From assembly GCA_016285615.1 (NCBI GenBank), contig JAEERB010000009.1, positions 1 through 33,650 on the forward strand: DNA of 33,650 nucleotides, in the 5' to 3' direction. A program made the position numbers and the translations under genes. Source of the DNA: Bacteroidales bacterium (GTDB lineage Bacteria; Bacteroidota; Bacteroidia; Bacteroidales; WCHB1-69). Below, piece after piece: positions 15,257 through 23,316 of the stretch. The notes under the pieces were generated by a model, which made no database searches, had not been told where the DNA came from, and saw nothing but the letters and a program-made list of their open reading frames with translations. How positions within the stretch are numbered: position 1 is the stretch's first letter; each line of letters starts with the position of its first letter.

Positions 15257-15710
15257 GATGTGACTGAGAATTAGTAGGATTATTCTTACACTGTTTATTT
15301 CTTGAAAGGATAAATATCACCTGGTCGTTTTCATCAATAAACGAGAGCACAATAGCCGCCCAAATCATCATCGGCAACAACAGCCAGAGCATTTTCAGAA
15401 ACCAGAAATCGCCACGCGTGTAAATGCTCCCCTTTTCGGGCGACTCTGGCAGGTAGCGCACGCATACAATGGAATTCTCTTTGTCGGGATACTGATAGGT
15501 CGGCACGCAATACTCTTCCTCCCCGATGAAGTAATAGAGGTTCATCTCAATGTCGCCAGCAAACGTAGGCTTGTTCTGTTGGTCGTTCATCACCACGCCA
15601 ACAGTAAACTCGCTCTGCTTATACGTCCGCGCACGCATCACGAAATAGCAGACGAAAATGAGGACAAAGCCAATGGCCAGCAGCCAACTACGCGAGATTT
15701 TCAGTTTCAT
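15219..15710 (-). CDS. two-helix membrane protein, unknown function
   Basis: This 163-residue protein has membrane helices at ~9-25 (WLLAIGFVLIFVCYFVM) and ~103-125 (FLKMLWLLLPMMIWAAIVL) flanking a ~75-residue extracytoplasmic loop that includes EEYCVPTYQYPDKENSIVCV and VRYLPESPEKGSIYT. The layout, especially the V-R-Y-x-P-x-x-P-E-K segment before helix 2, is like DUF3592 proteins, but the similarity is weak. The hydrophilic C-terminal tail is partly encoded in the overlap with the methyltransferase gene. It starts 9 bases after the clpC stop, so it is in that operon. Function not recognised. Confidence 0.65.
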   Translation of the reverse strand: MKLKISRSWLLAIGFVLIFVCYFVMRARTYKQSEFTVGVVMNDQQNKPTFAGDIEMNLYYFIGEEEYCVPTYQYPDKENSIVCVRYLPESPEKGSIYTRGDFWFLKMLWLLLPMMIWAAIVLSFIDENDQVIFILSRNKQCKNNPTNSQSHHVIPDSDPAGRK

Positions 15711-15719
15711 GGCTATGAA

Positions 15720-18272
15720 CTAAGAAGCGGCTTCTTCTGATTCAGGAAGAGCCTCAACAGAATCGGCGGAAAGCACTACCATTTCTTCGCGAACATCGTC
15801 GTAATCCACTGTCACTTCAGTCCTTCCGGCCAGCGATTGTTTGAGAATCTCCTCGGCCAGCAAGTCCTCAACATATTTCTGGATGGCGCGTTTCAACGGA
15901 CGGGCACCATAATTGCTATCCCAGCCTTTGTCAACCAGGAATTCCTTGGCTTTGTCGGTAATCGTCACCGACAGTCCCATGGCCTCGACTCTTTCAAACA
16001 ACTTTTTCAACTCTATATCAATAATTTTCATGATTTCTGGTTTTTCCAGACTGTTGAAATAGATGATATCATCGATACGGTTGATAAACTCGGGAGCAAA
16101 ACTCTTCTGCAGCGCTTTTTCGAGAATGATATTGGCTTCCTTCTGGCGGTTGGCATCCTTAGCTGAAGTGGAAAAGCCCATGCCTGTACCGAAATCCTTC
16201 AACTCGCGCGAGCCGATGTTGGATGTCATGATGATAATGGTGTTCTTAAAGTCAACCTTACGGCCGATGCCATCGGTCAACTGACCATCGTCAAACACCT
16301 GTAACAAAACATTATACACATCATGGTGAGCTTTTTCTATCTCATCCAAAAGTACGATGGAATACGGTTTGCGACGCACTTTCTCCGTCAGCTGGCCGCC
16401 CTCTTCGTAACCCACATAGCCTGGAGGCGCTCCAATGAGGCGCGACACGGTATGTTTCTCCATGTATTCGCTCATATCGATGCGGATAATGGTATCTTGC
16501 GAGTCGAACAGATACTCAGCCAACACTTTAGCGAGGTACGTCTTACCCACGCCCGTAGGACCGAGGAATATAAATGTGCCAATGGGCTTGTTAGGATCTT
16601 TCAAACCTGCCCTATTGCGGCGAATAGCTTTGGCAATCTTGACAATAGCCTCATCCTGACCGATAACCTTGCCTTGCAGTTCGTCGGCCATACGCATCAG
16701 GCGCTCGCTTTCATTCTTAGCGATGCGCTGCACAGGCACGCCCGTCATCATGGCAATCACCTCAGCGATATTCTCTTCCGTCACTATAGGACGCTGCAAA
16801 TCTGCCTGTTCCTCCCAATTACGTTTGATAATATCCAGATGCTCTTCGGCTAATTTCAGCTGGTCGCGGTAGCCGGCGGCGGCATTGTACTGCTGATCTT
16901 TTACAGCGTCGTTTTTCAGCTTCTGAAGTGTTTCGATTTCTTTCTCAGCCTCTATCAACTCATCTGGCACATGAATATTGACGATGTGCGTTCGCGAGCC
17001 AGCCTCATCCAACGCATCGATAGCCTTGTCGGGGAGACAACGATCTGTAATATAGCGGTTTGTCAGCATCACACAGGCCTTGATGGCTTCATCAGAATAG
17101 CGGACCATGTGATGATCTTCGTACTTATCTTTTATATTTTGAAGAATCTCGATAGTCTCTTCAGGTGTCGTCGGCTCCATCATCACTTTCTGGAAGCGAC
17201 GTTCTAAGGCGCCGTCCTTTTCGATATACTGGCGATACTCATCGAGTGTGGTGGCACCAATACATTGCAATTCACCGCGGGCTAAGGCGGGTTTGAACAT
17301 ATTGGAAGCATCGAGGCTGCCGCCCGAACCGCCAGCACCCACCATCGTGTGCAACTCATCGATAAAGAGGATGATATCAGGATTCTTTTCCAACTCAGTG
17401 AGAATGGTCTTCATACGCTCCTCAAACTGGCCACGGTACTTGGTGCCAGCCACCAGTGAAGCCATATCGAGACTCACCACGCGCTTGTTAAGCAGTGTGC
17501 GCGACACCTTGCCCTGCACGATGCGCATCGCCAAGCCCTCAGCCACAGCCGACTTGCCGACGCCGGGTTCACCAATCAGTACGGGGTTGTTTTTCTTGCG
17601 GCGACTCAAGATTTGAGTAATACGCTCCATCTCGCGTTCGCGGCCCACGATAGGATCCAGACGCCCTTCGCGGGCATACTTGGTCAAATCCTTGCCAAAA
17701 TTGTCCAACATGGGTGTTGCCGAACCCTTAGCGGTATCGCGGGGAGAGCGCGACGGGCGACGATCGTCGTCATCATCACCGCCAGCGAAAAAGGCCTCCT
17801 CATGCGAAGCTGACGCCTCTGTAGTGCCGTTCAACTCGCTCAAAAACGAATCGTATGTCAAACCGAAGCGCTTCAGCAACATCTTAACCACATTATCATA
17901 GCCAGGACCTTCCTGTAATAATGCCAATATAAAATGCTGTGCTTCAACACATTCCTCTCTAAAGGTTTTAGCCAACAGATAGGCACGGCGCAACGTATGC
18001 TCCGCTTGATGCGTCAACTTAACCTCTTCCAGTTGCACTTCCTTCTTATTCTCATAGTTGCTCAACATCTCCTCCAACTTGGTCCTCAGCATATTCATAT
18101 CCACTTTATAGAGGTCGAAAAGATTCTTGACCGTGCTATACTCGGGATACTTGCAAATGCCCACCACAATCTGTTCGATGCCCACAGTTGGAATCTGGTA
18201 AAAGACAGAGATGCTTTTAGCCTCTTCCAAAGCAAATTTCATTTCTTCGGAGTACTTTATATTTATTTCCAT
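15720..18272 (-). CDS. clpC: ClpC/ClpA-family AAA+ unfoldase (Clp protease ATP-binding subunit)
   Basis: ClpC unfolds substrates with ATP and feeds them to ClpP. The 850-residue protein has a Clp-N repeat domain (~1-145), an acidic linker with a run of aspartates, AAA-1 with Walker [10 protein letters not shown] (~233) and Walker B IILFIDE, a short coiled middle domain with a UVR-like segment ([20 protein letters not shown]), and AAA-2 with Walker A GPTGVGKT (~570) and Walker [17 protein letters not shown] loop near ~697 fits the ClpP-docking [LIVM]GF tripeptide. An ATG at 18272 is chosen as start: a TTG two codons upstream would only add M-F. A -7 element lies upstream at 18296-18303. No ctsR, mcsA or mcsB neighbours are present, so control differs from Bacillus. 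Confidence 0.95.
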   Translation of the reverse strand: MEINIKYSEEMKFALEEAKSISVFYQIPTVGIEQIVVGICKYPEYSTVKNLFDLYKVDMNMLRTKLEEMLSNYENKKEVQLEEVKLTHQAEHTLRRAYLLAKTFREECVEAQHFILALLQEGPGYDNVVKMLLKRFGLTYDSFLSELNGTTEASASHEEAFFAGGDDDDDRRPSRSPRDTAKGSATPMLDNFGKDLTKYAREGRLDPIVGREREMERITQILSRRKKNNPVLIGEPGVGKSAVAEGLAMRIVQGKVSRTLLNKRVVSLDMASLVAGTKYRGQFEERMKTILTELEKNPDIILFIDELHTMVGAGGSGGSLDASNMFKPALARGELQCIGATTLDEYRQYIEKDGALERRFQKVMMEPTTPEETIEILQNIKDKYEDHHMVRYSDEAIKACVMLTNRYITDRCLPDKAIDALDEAGSRTHIVNIHVPDELIEAEKEIETLQKLKNDAVKDQQYNAAAGYRDQLKLAEEHLDIIKRNWEEQADLQRPIVTEENIAEVIAMMTGVPVQRIAKNESERLMRMADELQGKVIGQDEAIVKIAKAIRRNRAGLKDPNKPIGTFIFLGPTGVGKTYLAKVLAEYLFDSQDTIIRIDMSEYMEKHTVSRLIGAPPGYVGYEEGGQLTEKVRRKPYSIVLLDEIEKAHHDVYNVLLQVFDDGQLTDGIGRKVDFKNTIIIMTSNIGSRELKDFGTGMGFSTSAKDANRQKEANIILEKALQKSFAPEFINRIDDIIYFNSLEKPEIMKIIDIELKKLFERVEAMGLSVTITDKAKEFLVDKGWDSNYGARPLKRAIQKYVEDLLAEEILKQSLAGRTEVTVDYDDVREEMVVLSADSVEALPESEEAAS

Positions 18273-18295
18273 AAACAAATCTTTATTTTGTGCTG

Positions 18296-18303
18296 CAAAG
18301 ATA
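18296..18303 (-). promoter_or_regulatory. -7 element TATCTTTG for clpC (minus strand)
   Basis: The plus strand reads CAAAGATA, the complement of TATCTTTG. It lies 24 bases upstream of the clpC ATG. Confidence 0.65.
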
Positions 18304-18350
18304 CATTATCTTTTTGAATTTTCCGATGCGTCATCTGCTGAAAATTATCG

Positions 18351-18358
18351 TATTTTTG
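18351..18358 (+). promoter_or_regulatory. -7 element TATTTTTG for nspC
   Basis: TATTTTTG matches TAnnTTTG and is divergent to the clpC promoter, 71 bases before the nspC start. Confidence 0.6.
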
Positions 18359-18428
18359 TACTTCATTAAGATGTTAAAATCAAGAAGATTTTACTCGCCC
18401 AAATCACACAACAGTTATTGTAACGCGC

Positions 18429-19592
18429 ATGAATACCATTGACGAACTCTACGGGAAATATCCTTCGCCCTGCTACATCCTTTTTGAAGAATCGTTGGAA
18501 GCCAACCTGCAATTGTTAGACCTGGTGCAACAAAGCGCCGGTGTCTCCATCATTTGCGCCCTCAAAGGCTTTGCTTTCTGGCGTATGTTTCCTTTGGTAA
18601 AAGAGTATCTGCACGGCGCCACCGCCAGTTCGCTCAACGAGGCGCGCCTCATCAGCGAGGAAATGGGCTGCGAAGCACACACCTACGCCCCTGTTTACCT
18701 GCCCGACGAGTTCGAACACCTGCTTATCTATAGCAGCCACCTCACTTTCAACTCGTTAAGCCAATGGTATCGTTTCAAGGAGCAGGCTCAAAAATCGCCC
18801 AAGAAGGTCAGCTTCGGCTTGCGAGTCAACCCCGAATACTCGGAGATTGAGACCGACCTGTACAATCCGGCGGCTCCGGGCTGCAGATTAGGCATACCGG
18901 TAGAGCAGATGCCCGAGCAGTTACCCGATGGCATTGAAGGGCTGCACATGCATGCGCTATGCGAGAACGACAGTTACGCATTGGAGCATTGTTTAGAGAG
19001 TTTTGAAGCCAAATTCGGCCACCTCATCAAGCAGTGCAAGTGGGTCAACCTGGGCGGCGGCCATCTCATCACGCGTGAGGGCTACGACATAGCCCACCTC
19101 ATCGACATATTAAAGGCGTTCAAACAGCGCTACCCCAACTTAGAGGAGGTCATCTTGGAACCTGGCGAGGCGGTAGGCTGGCAGACTGGCGTATTGGTGT
19201 CAACAGTAGAGGATATTGTTGAGAACAAGGGCATACGGACAGCCATCCTCAATGTCTCCTTCTCGTGCCACATGCCCGACTGCTTAGAGATGCCTTACAA
19301 GCCCACCATCATTGGGGCTCACGAACCGACGGAGGGCGACAAGTTTGTTTACCGCATGGGCGGCAACTCCTGTCTGGCCGGCGACTTTATGGGCATGGGC
19401 GACTTCGCCTTCCCCGAGCCGCTGGAGATCGGCGACAGGGTTGTTTTCGACGACATGATACACTATACGATGGTCAAGACCACCTTCTTCAACGGTGTCA
19501 AGCACCCTGCCATCGGCATGGTTGACAAGGAGCAGAACTTCTTCCTGTTCAGGGAGCCAGGATACGAGGCGTACAAGGAGAAATTGGGGTAA
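18429..19592 (+). CDS. nspC: carboxynorspermidine decarboxylase
   Basis: NspC is a PLP-dependent alanine-racemase-fold decarboxylase that turns carboxyspermidine into spermidine (or the nor forms), the last step of the aspartate-semialdehyde polyamine route. The 387-residue protein matches in length. It has the PLP lysine in CALKGFAFW near the N-terminus, the HMHALCEN segment and the glycine-rich VNLGGGHLITREGYD phosphate loop. Near the C-terminus comes EPGEAVGWQTG, then the family signature SFSCHMPDCLEMPYKP with its cysteine, GGNSCLAGDFMG and DDMIHYTMVKTTFFNG. The partner carboxyspermidine dehydrogenase is not in the window. It has its own promoter and no clear terminator. Confidence 0.93.
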   Translation: MNTIDELYGKYPSPCYILFEESLEANLQLLDLVQQSAGVSIICALKGFAFWRMFPLVKEYLHGATASSLNEARLISEEMGCEAHTYAPVYLPDEFEHLLIYSSHLTFNSLSQWYRFKEQAQKSPKKVSFGLRVNPEYSEIETDLYNPAAPGCRLGIPVEQMPEQLPDGIEGLHMHALCENDSYALEHCLESFEAKFGHLIKQCKWVNLGGGHLITREGYDIAHLIDILKAFKQRYPNLEEVILEPGEAVGWQTGVLVSTVEDIVENKGIRTAILNVSFSCHMPDCLEMPYKPTIIGAHEPTEGDKFVYRMGGNSCLAGDFMGMGDFAFPEPLEIGDRVVFDDMIHYTMVKTTFFNGVKHPAIGMVDKEQNFFLFREPGYEAYKEKLG

Positions 19593-19648
19593 ACGGTTCG
19601 GTACCACAGGCATGTAAACCACAAAAAAATAAAAAAAAGCACACCGTA

Positions 19649-19676
19649 TTTCGTAACGAAAAAAATTGTAATTTAG
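19649..19676 (+). promoter_or_regulatory. candidate promoter with inverted repeat before oxidoreductase operon
   Basis: TTTCGTAACGAAA (19649-19661) is a perfect inverted repeat around one base. It is followed by TAATTTAG (19669-19676), a one-mismatch version of TAnnTTTG in the context TGTAATTTAGCA. The leader to 19742 would be ~60 bases. Suggestive only. Confidence 0.35.
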
Positions 19677-19741
19677 CACGATTTTTCCAGCAAGATATAA
19701 CTAACTAAAAACAATAATATTAACCAAAAAAACTTATAATT

Positions 19742-19963
19742 ATGGCATTTAAAGGAGCTTTAGTGATTGACACCGAGAAATGCAAAGGCTGCGGCGTATG
19801 TATTACAGGGTGTCCGAACAAGTGCATCGCACTGTCCAAACACGTCAATGGCAAGGGCTACAATTACCTTGAAGTAATCGACGAGAACGCTTGCGTCGGC
19901 TGTGCCAACTGCGCAGTCATTTGCCCCGATGGCGTTATCGAGGTTTACCGTGCTAAGGAGTAA
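19742..19963 (+). CDS. 2-oxoacid:ferredoxin oxidoreductase, ferredoxin (delta) subunit
   Basis: This 73-residue protein has two complete 4Fe-4S motifs: Cys14, 17, 20 and 24 in CKGCGVCITGCP, and Cys51, 54, 57 and 61 in CVGCANCAVICP. It is the electron-accepting delta subunit of the oxidoreductase encoded by the next three genes, passing electrons from 2-oxoacid oxidation to soluble ferredoxin. The KorD and VorD forms cannot be separated by eye. It is the first gene of the operon, 56 bases ahead of the alpha subunit gene. The start codon sits 3' of an A-rich leader. Confidence 0.93.
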   Translation: MAFKGALVIDTEKCKGCGVCITGCPNKCIALSKHVNGKGYNYLEVIDENACVGCANCAVICPDGVIEVYRAKE

Positions 19964-20019
19964 CCTTTCATTTTCATTCTGAATCAAAAATTATCAATTA
20001 ACATTAAACATCTTCAAAA

Positions 20020-21099
20020 ATGGCAAAAGAACTTAAATTAATGAAGGGCAATCAAGCCATTGCAGAGGCCGCCATCCGCTGTGGTTGCGACGGATACTTC
20101 GGATATCCTATCACCCCGCAGAGCGAAGTCCTCGAACACCTGATGGCTGAAAGACCATATTTGACTACCGGTATGGCTGTACTTCAAGCCGAAAGTGAAT
20201 TAGCTTCCATCAACATGGTTTATGCCGGCGCATCGACAGGCAAACGCGTTATGACATCTTCCTCCTCTCCTGGTTTCTCACTGATGCAGGAAGGTCTTTC
20301 ATACATTGCCGGTGCCGAGCTGCCCGCATTGTGCGTTAACGTGGTTCGTGGCGGCCCCGGTCTGGGCACCATCCAACCTTCACAATCCGACTATTTCCAG
20401 ACCACCAAGGGCGGCGGCCATGGTGACTACAGACTCATCACGCTGGCTCCCGCATCGGTACAGGAAATGTACGACTTTGTAGAACTCGGCTTCGACTTGG
20501 CTTTCAAGTACAGAAACCCTGTGGCCATCCTCTCCGACGGTGTTATCGGCCAGGTAATGGAAAAAGTGATGGTTGACGACTACAAACCGCGTTGGACCAA
20601 CGAATATATCGAAAAGAACTGTCCTTGGGCTGCCACTGGTCACCGCTCGACTGGCAAGCACCGCATCGTTACATCTTTGGAACTGGAAGCCCTCAAACAG
20701 GAAGCTGTTAATGAGCGCATCCAAGCCAAGTACAGAAAGTGCGAAGAGGAAGACGCCCGTCATGAGGCTATCCAATGCGACGACGCCGAATACTTGTTCG
20801 TAGCTTACGGCTCAGCTGCTCGTATCTGCATGAAGACTGTCGAGCTGGCTCGCGCCGAAGGTATCAAGGTCGGCCTCGTACGCCCCATCACCTTGTGGCC
20901 CTTCCCGACCAAAGCCGTTGCCGAAATCGGCGGACGCATGAAGAAGATCATGAGCGTTGAAATGAACGCCGGCCAGATGATCGAAGACGTGAAACTAGCT
21001 GTCGGCTGCAAAGTTCCCGTTGAACATTACGGTCGCTACGGCGGTGTCATCCCGACTCCCGTTGAGATTCTCGATGCATTGAAAAAAATGGTTAAATAA
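20020..21099 (+). CDS. 2-oxoacid:ferredoxin oxidoreductase, alpha subunit (VorB/KorA-like)
   Basis: The complex oxidatively decarboxylates a 2-oxoacid with CoA, giving acyl-CoA, CO2 and reduced ferredoxin. The 359-residue subunit has GNQAIAEAAIRCGCDGYFGYPITPQSE at the start (pyrimidine-binding-type domain), then STGKRVMTSSSSPGFSLMQEG and NVVRGGPGLGTIQPSQSDY. A C-terminal transketolase-like domain follows (LFVAYGSAARICMKTVE, then VGLVRPITLWPFPTKAV). In automated annotation such proteins are usually called VorB (branched-chain) or KorA (2-oxoglutarate). The substrate cannot be settled from the sequence, so no symbol is given. It lies 17 bases upstream of the beta subunit gene. Confidence 0.9.
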   Translation: MAKELKLMKGNQAIAEAAIRCGCDGYFGYPITPQSEVLEHLMAERPYLTTGMAVLQAESELASINMVYAGASTGKRVMTSSSSPGFSLMQEGLSYIAGAELPALCVNVVRGGPGLGTIQPSQSDYFQTTKGGGHGDYRLITLAPASVQEMYDFVELGFDLAFKYRNPVAILSDGVIGQVMEKVMVDDYKPRWTNEYIEKNCPWAATGHRSTGKHRIVTSLELEALKQEAVNERIQAKYRKCEEEDARHEAIQCDDAEYLFVAYGSAARICMKTVELARAEGIKVGLVRPITLWPFPTKAVAEIGGRMKKIMSVEMNAGQMIEDVKLAVGCKVPVEHYGRYGGVIPTPVEILDALKKMVK

Positions 21100-21116
21100 T
21101 TAAAGTCCTTGAAATT

Positions 21117-21959
21117 ATGACAAGAGAAGATATAATCAAACCCGAAAACTTAGTGTACAAACGCACTCCCGTTTTGACGGATGCCACCATGCACTATTGC
21201 CCCGGTTGCGGTCACGGCACAGTTCACAGAATCGTGGCTGAAGTAATCGAAGAAATGGGCATCCAGGACAATGTCATCGGTATTTCTCCCGTTGGCTGCT
21301 CTGTACTGGCTTATAACTATTTTGACATCGACTTCGTAGAAGCCGCCCACGGTCGTGCTCCTGCCTGCGCCTCCGCCATCAAGCGTCTGCGCCCCGAGAC
21401 CTTCGTATTCTCGTACCAGGGCGACGGTGACTTAGCCTCTATCGGCTGCGCCGAAGTAATGCACGCCTGCAACCGTGGTGAGAACATCACCATGATTTTC
21501 ATCAACAACGGTATCTACGGTATGACCGGCGGTCAGATGGCTCCCACCACCCTCGAAGGTATGGAAACCGTAACCTGCCCCTACGGTCGTGATCCTGAAA
21601 TCATGGGACACACCATGCGCCTCACCGAGATGTTGGCACAGCTGCCTGGTACCTACTACGTAACCCGTCAGGCTGTCTATACTCCCGCTTTGGCCCGCAA
21701 GTGCAAGAAAGCTATCCGCCAGGCCTTCGAAAACCAGAAACTCAACAAGGGCGTTTCCTTCGTAGAAGTAACCTCTAACTGCAACTCTGGCTGGAAGATG
21801 ACTCCCGTGATGGCCAACAAGTGGATGGAAGAGAACACACTGAAGTTCTTCCCGCTCGGCGACATGAAGGTTGACGGCAAGTTCGACCCGAAATTCATCG
21901 AACGCGTAGGCACATTCGACCAACCCAATGAAACCCGTTTCTCATTGAGAAAAAAATAG
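21117..21959 (+). CDS. 2-oxoacid:ferredoxin oxidoreductase, beta (TPP-binding) subunit
   Basis: This 280-residue subunit binds thiamine diphosphate. It starts with the conserved YCPGCGHGTVHRIVAE cysteine region, continues with IGISPVGCSVLAYNYFD and GRAPACASAIKRLRPE, and holds the TPP motif GDGDLASIG, then FINNGIYGMTGGQMAPTT (GDG to NN spacing as expected). The C-terminal part has KKAIRQAFENQKLNKGVSFVEV and SNCNSGWKM. It catalyses decarboxylation of the 2-oxoacid within the alpha-beta-gamma-delta complex. The alpha gene lies 17 bases before and the gamma gene 21 bases after, so the four genes form one operon. Confidence 0.93.
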   Translation: MTREDIIKPENLVYKRTPVLTDATMHYCPGCGHGTVHRIVAEVIEEMGIQDNVIGISPVGCSVLAYNYFDIDFVEAAHGRAPACASAIKRLRPETFVFSYQGDGDLASIGCAEVMHACNRGENITMIFINNGIYGMTGGQMAPTTLEGMETVTCPYGRDPEIMGHTMRLTEMLAQLPGTYYVTRQAVYTPALARKCKKAIRQAFENQKLNKGVSFVEVTSNCNSGWKMTPVMANKWMEENTLKFFPLGDMKVDGKFDPKFIERVGTFDQPNETRFSLRKK

Positions 21960-21980
21960 TAACACTTAAATTTTAGAACA

Positions 21981-22532
21981 ATGACAGAAGAAATAATTAT
22001 AGCAGGCTTCGGCGGTCAAGGTGTGCTCTCAATGGGTAAGATCCTTGCATACGCCGGCATTATGCAAGACAAGGAAGTTAGCTGGCTTCCCTCCTACGGT
22101 CCTGAAATGCGTGGTGGTACATCCAACGTTACCGTTATCTTAAGCGACGAACGCATCTGTTCTCCTTATCTTAACCAGTTCGACACCGCCATCATCCTCA
22201 ACCAGCAGTCGATGGACAAGTTCGAGTCGGCTGTTAAACCTGGCGGTCTGTTGATTTACGACCCCAACGGCATCACCGAACATCCCAAACGCAAAGATAT
22301 CAACATCTATCAGGTGGCAGCTGCCGACAAGGCTTCTGAAATCGGCATCTCCAAGCTGTTCAACATGATCGTGCTGGGCGGCTTCCTGAAGGTGAAACCC
22401 ATCATCACTGGCGAAATGCTGGAAAAAGGTTTGAAGAAATCTCTGCCCGAACGTCACCACCACTTGATTCCCGACAATATCAAGGCTGTTGAGATCGGCA
22501 AGGAAATCTTGAAACCCTACCACGTGCTGTAA
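21981..22532 (+). CDS. 2-oxoacid:ferredoxin oxidoreductase, gamma subunit
   Basis: This 183-residue subunit starts EEIIIAGFGGQGVLSMGKIL, the dinucleotide-like G-x-G-G-Q-G opening of gamma subunits, and contains SYGPEMRGGTSNVTVILSD and AIILNQQSMDKFE. The GPEMRGG segment is the family signature and probably contacts CoA. It has family length and is the last gene of the operon, followed 20 bases later by a strong terminator. As with its partners, pyruvate-, 2-oxoglutarate- and 3-methyl-2-oxobutanoate-type cannot be separated by eye, though a separate four-gene set such as this argues against the fused pyruvate enzyme. Confidence 0.92.
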   Translation: MTEEIIIAGFGGQGVLSMGKILAYAGIMQDKEVSWLPSYGPEMRGGTSNVTVILSDERICSPYLNQFDTAIILNQQSMDKFESAVKPGGLLIYDPNGITEHPKRKDINIYQVAAADKASEIGISKLFNMIVLGGFLKVKPIITGEMLEKGLKKSLPERHHHLIPDNIKAVEIGKEILKPYHVL

Positions 22533-22552
22533 TCAACGAATTACACATATTG

Positions 22553-22585
22553 AAAACGGACAACCGAAAGGTTGTCCGTTTTTTT
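22553..22585 (+). terminator. intrinsic terminator of oxidoreductase operon
   Basis: AACGGACAACC pairs perfectly with GGTTGTCCGTT around a GAAA tetraloop, followed by five T. Confidence 0.92.
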
Positions 22586-22597
22586 ATTGTATAACAT

Positions 22598-22617
22598 AGA
22601 CGCGGCACGCCGCGTCT
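22598..22617. repeat. GC-rich palindrome AGACGCGG/CCGCGTCT
   Basis: AGACGCGG and CCGCGTCT pair around CACG in the gap between convergent genes, 5 bases past the tsaC stop. It may end minus-strand transcription, but no T run follows on the minus strand. It resembles dispersed AGACGCG palindromes found between genes in Bacteroidota. Confidence 0.7.
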
Positions 22618-22622
22618 CTACG

Positions 22623-23186
22623 CTATTCTCTCACTACCACAAAATTATAGTCATCCATAAAGCGGATGATGCGCGACGGCTTATAGTCGGTGGAGACGGC
22701 GTACTTTTCGGGCACTACGTAGTCCATCTGCTTGATAATTTCGGGAGAAATCTCATGAAAAGTAGCCGCGGCTGGCTGTCCCGACAAGTTGGCCGAAGTG
22801 GACACCAGCGGTCGGTCGATAGCCTTTATCAGCTTGCGACAGAACGAATTGCGCACGATACGGATGGCAATACTATGGTCGGCAGCCATGGCTTTGGAAG
22901 AGAGATTGCGCGCTTGCGGATAGATGCATGTGGTGGGACGGTCGATATGTTCCATCAAATCCCAAGCAATGAGCGGCACGCGACTGATGTAGTAAGGGAT
23001 GCGCTCCATACGGTCGAGCAGGATAATCATGCTCTTGCTCTCCTGTCGCTGTTTGATATTGTAAATTCTCTCAATGGCTTCGTCGTTAGTGGCGTCGCAA
23101 CCGATGCCCCACACAGTGTCCGTAGGGTAAAGTATCACTTTCCCTTCGAGAAGCATCTGGGCGCATTTTTTTATCTCTTCTTCCAT
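22623..23186 (-). CDS. tsaC: threonylcarbamoyl-AMP synthase (TsaC/YrdC/Sua5 family)
   Basis: The enzyme makes threonylcarbamoyl-AMP from threonine, bicarbonate and ATP for t6A37 modification of ANN-decoding tRNAs. The 187-residue protein is a YrdC domain without the Sua5 C-terminal domain. The start has GKVILYPTDTVWGIGCDA, followed by IYNIKQRQESKSMIILL with the ATP-binding K-R-Q/K-S element, then SIAIRIVRNSFCRKLI and PLVSTSANLSGQPA. All these are typical. A -7 element lies at 23206-23213 on the minus strand. It converges with the oxidoreductase operon and diverges from rnr. Other t6A enzymes are not in the window. Confidence 0.94.
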   Translation of the reverse strand: MEEEIKKCAQMLLEGKVILYPTDTVWGIGCDATNDEAIERIYNIKQRQESKSMIILLDRMERIPYYISRVPLIAWDLMEHIDRPTTCIYPQARNLSSKAMAADHSIAIRIVRNSFCRKLIKAIDRPLVSTSANLSGQPAAATFHEISPEIIKQMDYVVPEKYAVSTDYKPSRIIRFMDDYNFVVVRE

Positions 23187-23205
23187 GGTAATAGTTTTTA
23201 AACCG

Positions 23206-23213
23206 CAAAATTA
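23206..23213 (-). promoter_or_regulatory. -7 element TAATTTTG for tsaC (minus strand)
   Basis: The plus strand reads CAAAATTA, the complement of TAATTTTG. It lies 20 bases from the tsaC start codon. Confidence 0.6.
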
Positions 23214-23267
23214 AGTCATTTTCTTCATAAATTACGCTACAGTTCTAAAAAAGTGACAAAAAAAAAG

Positions 23268-23275
23268 TACCTTTG
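23268..23275 (+). promoter_or_regulatory. -7 element TACCTTTG for rnr
   Basis: TACCTTTGCATC fits TAnnTTTG, 42 bases before the rnr start codon, divergent to the tsaC promoter. Confidence 0.65.
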
Positions 23276-23316
23276 CATCACCATTAACCCTTTATATACC
23301 TTATTATATTTTTAGA

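Noticed and set aside
16323..16853. 176-codon plus-strand frame inside clpC
   Set aside because: Antisense to the AAA-2 region of clpC, which is fully conserved; no independent support.
22572..23201. 209-codon plus-strand frame opposite tsaC
   Set aside because: tsaC on the minus strand has all YrdC motifs and its own promoter; the opposite frame has no known motif.
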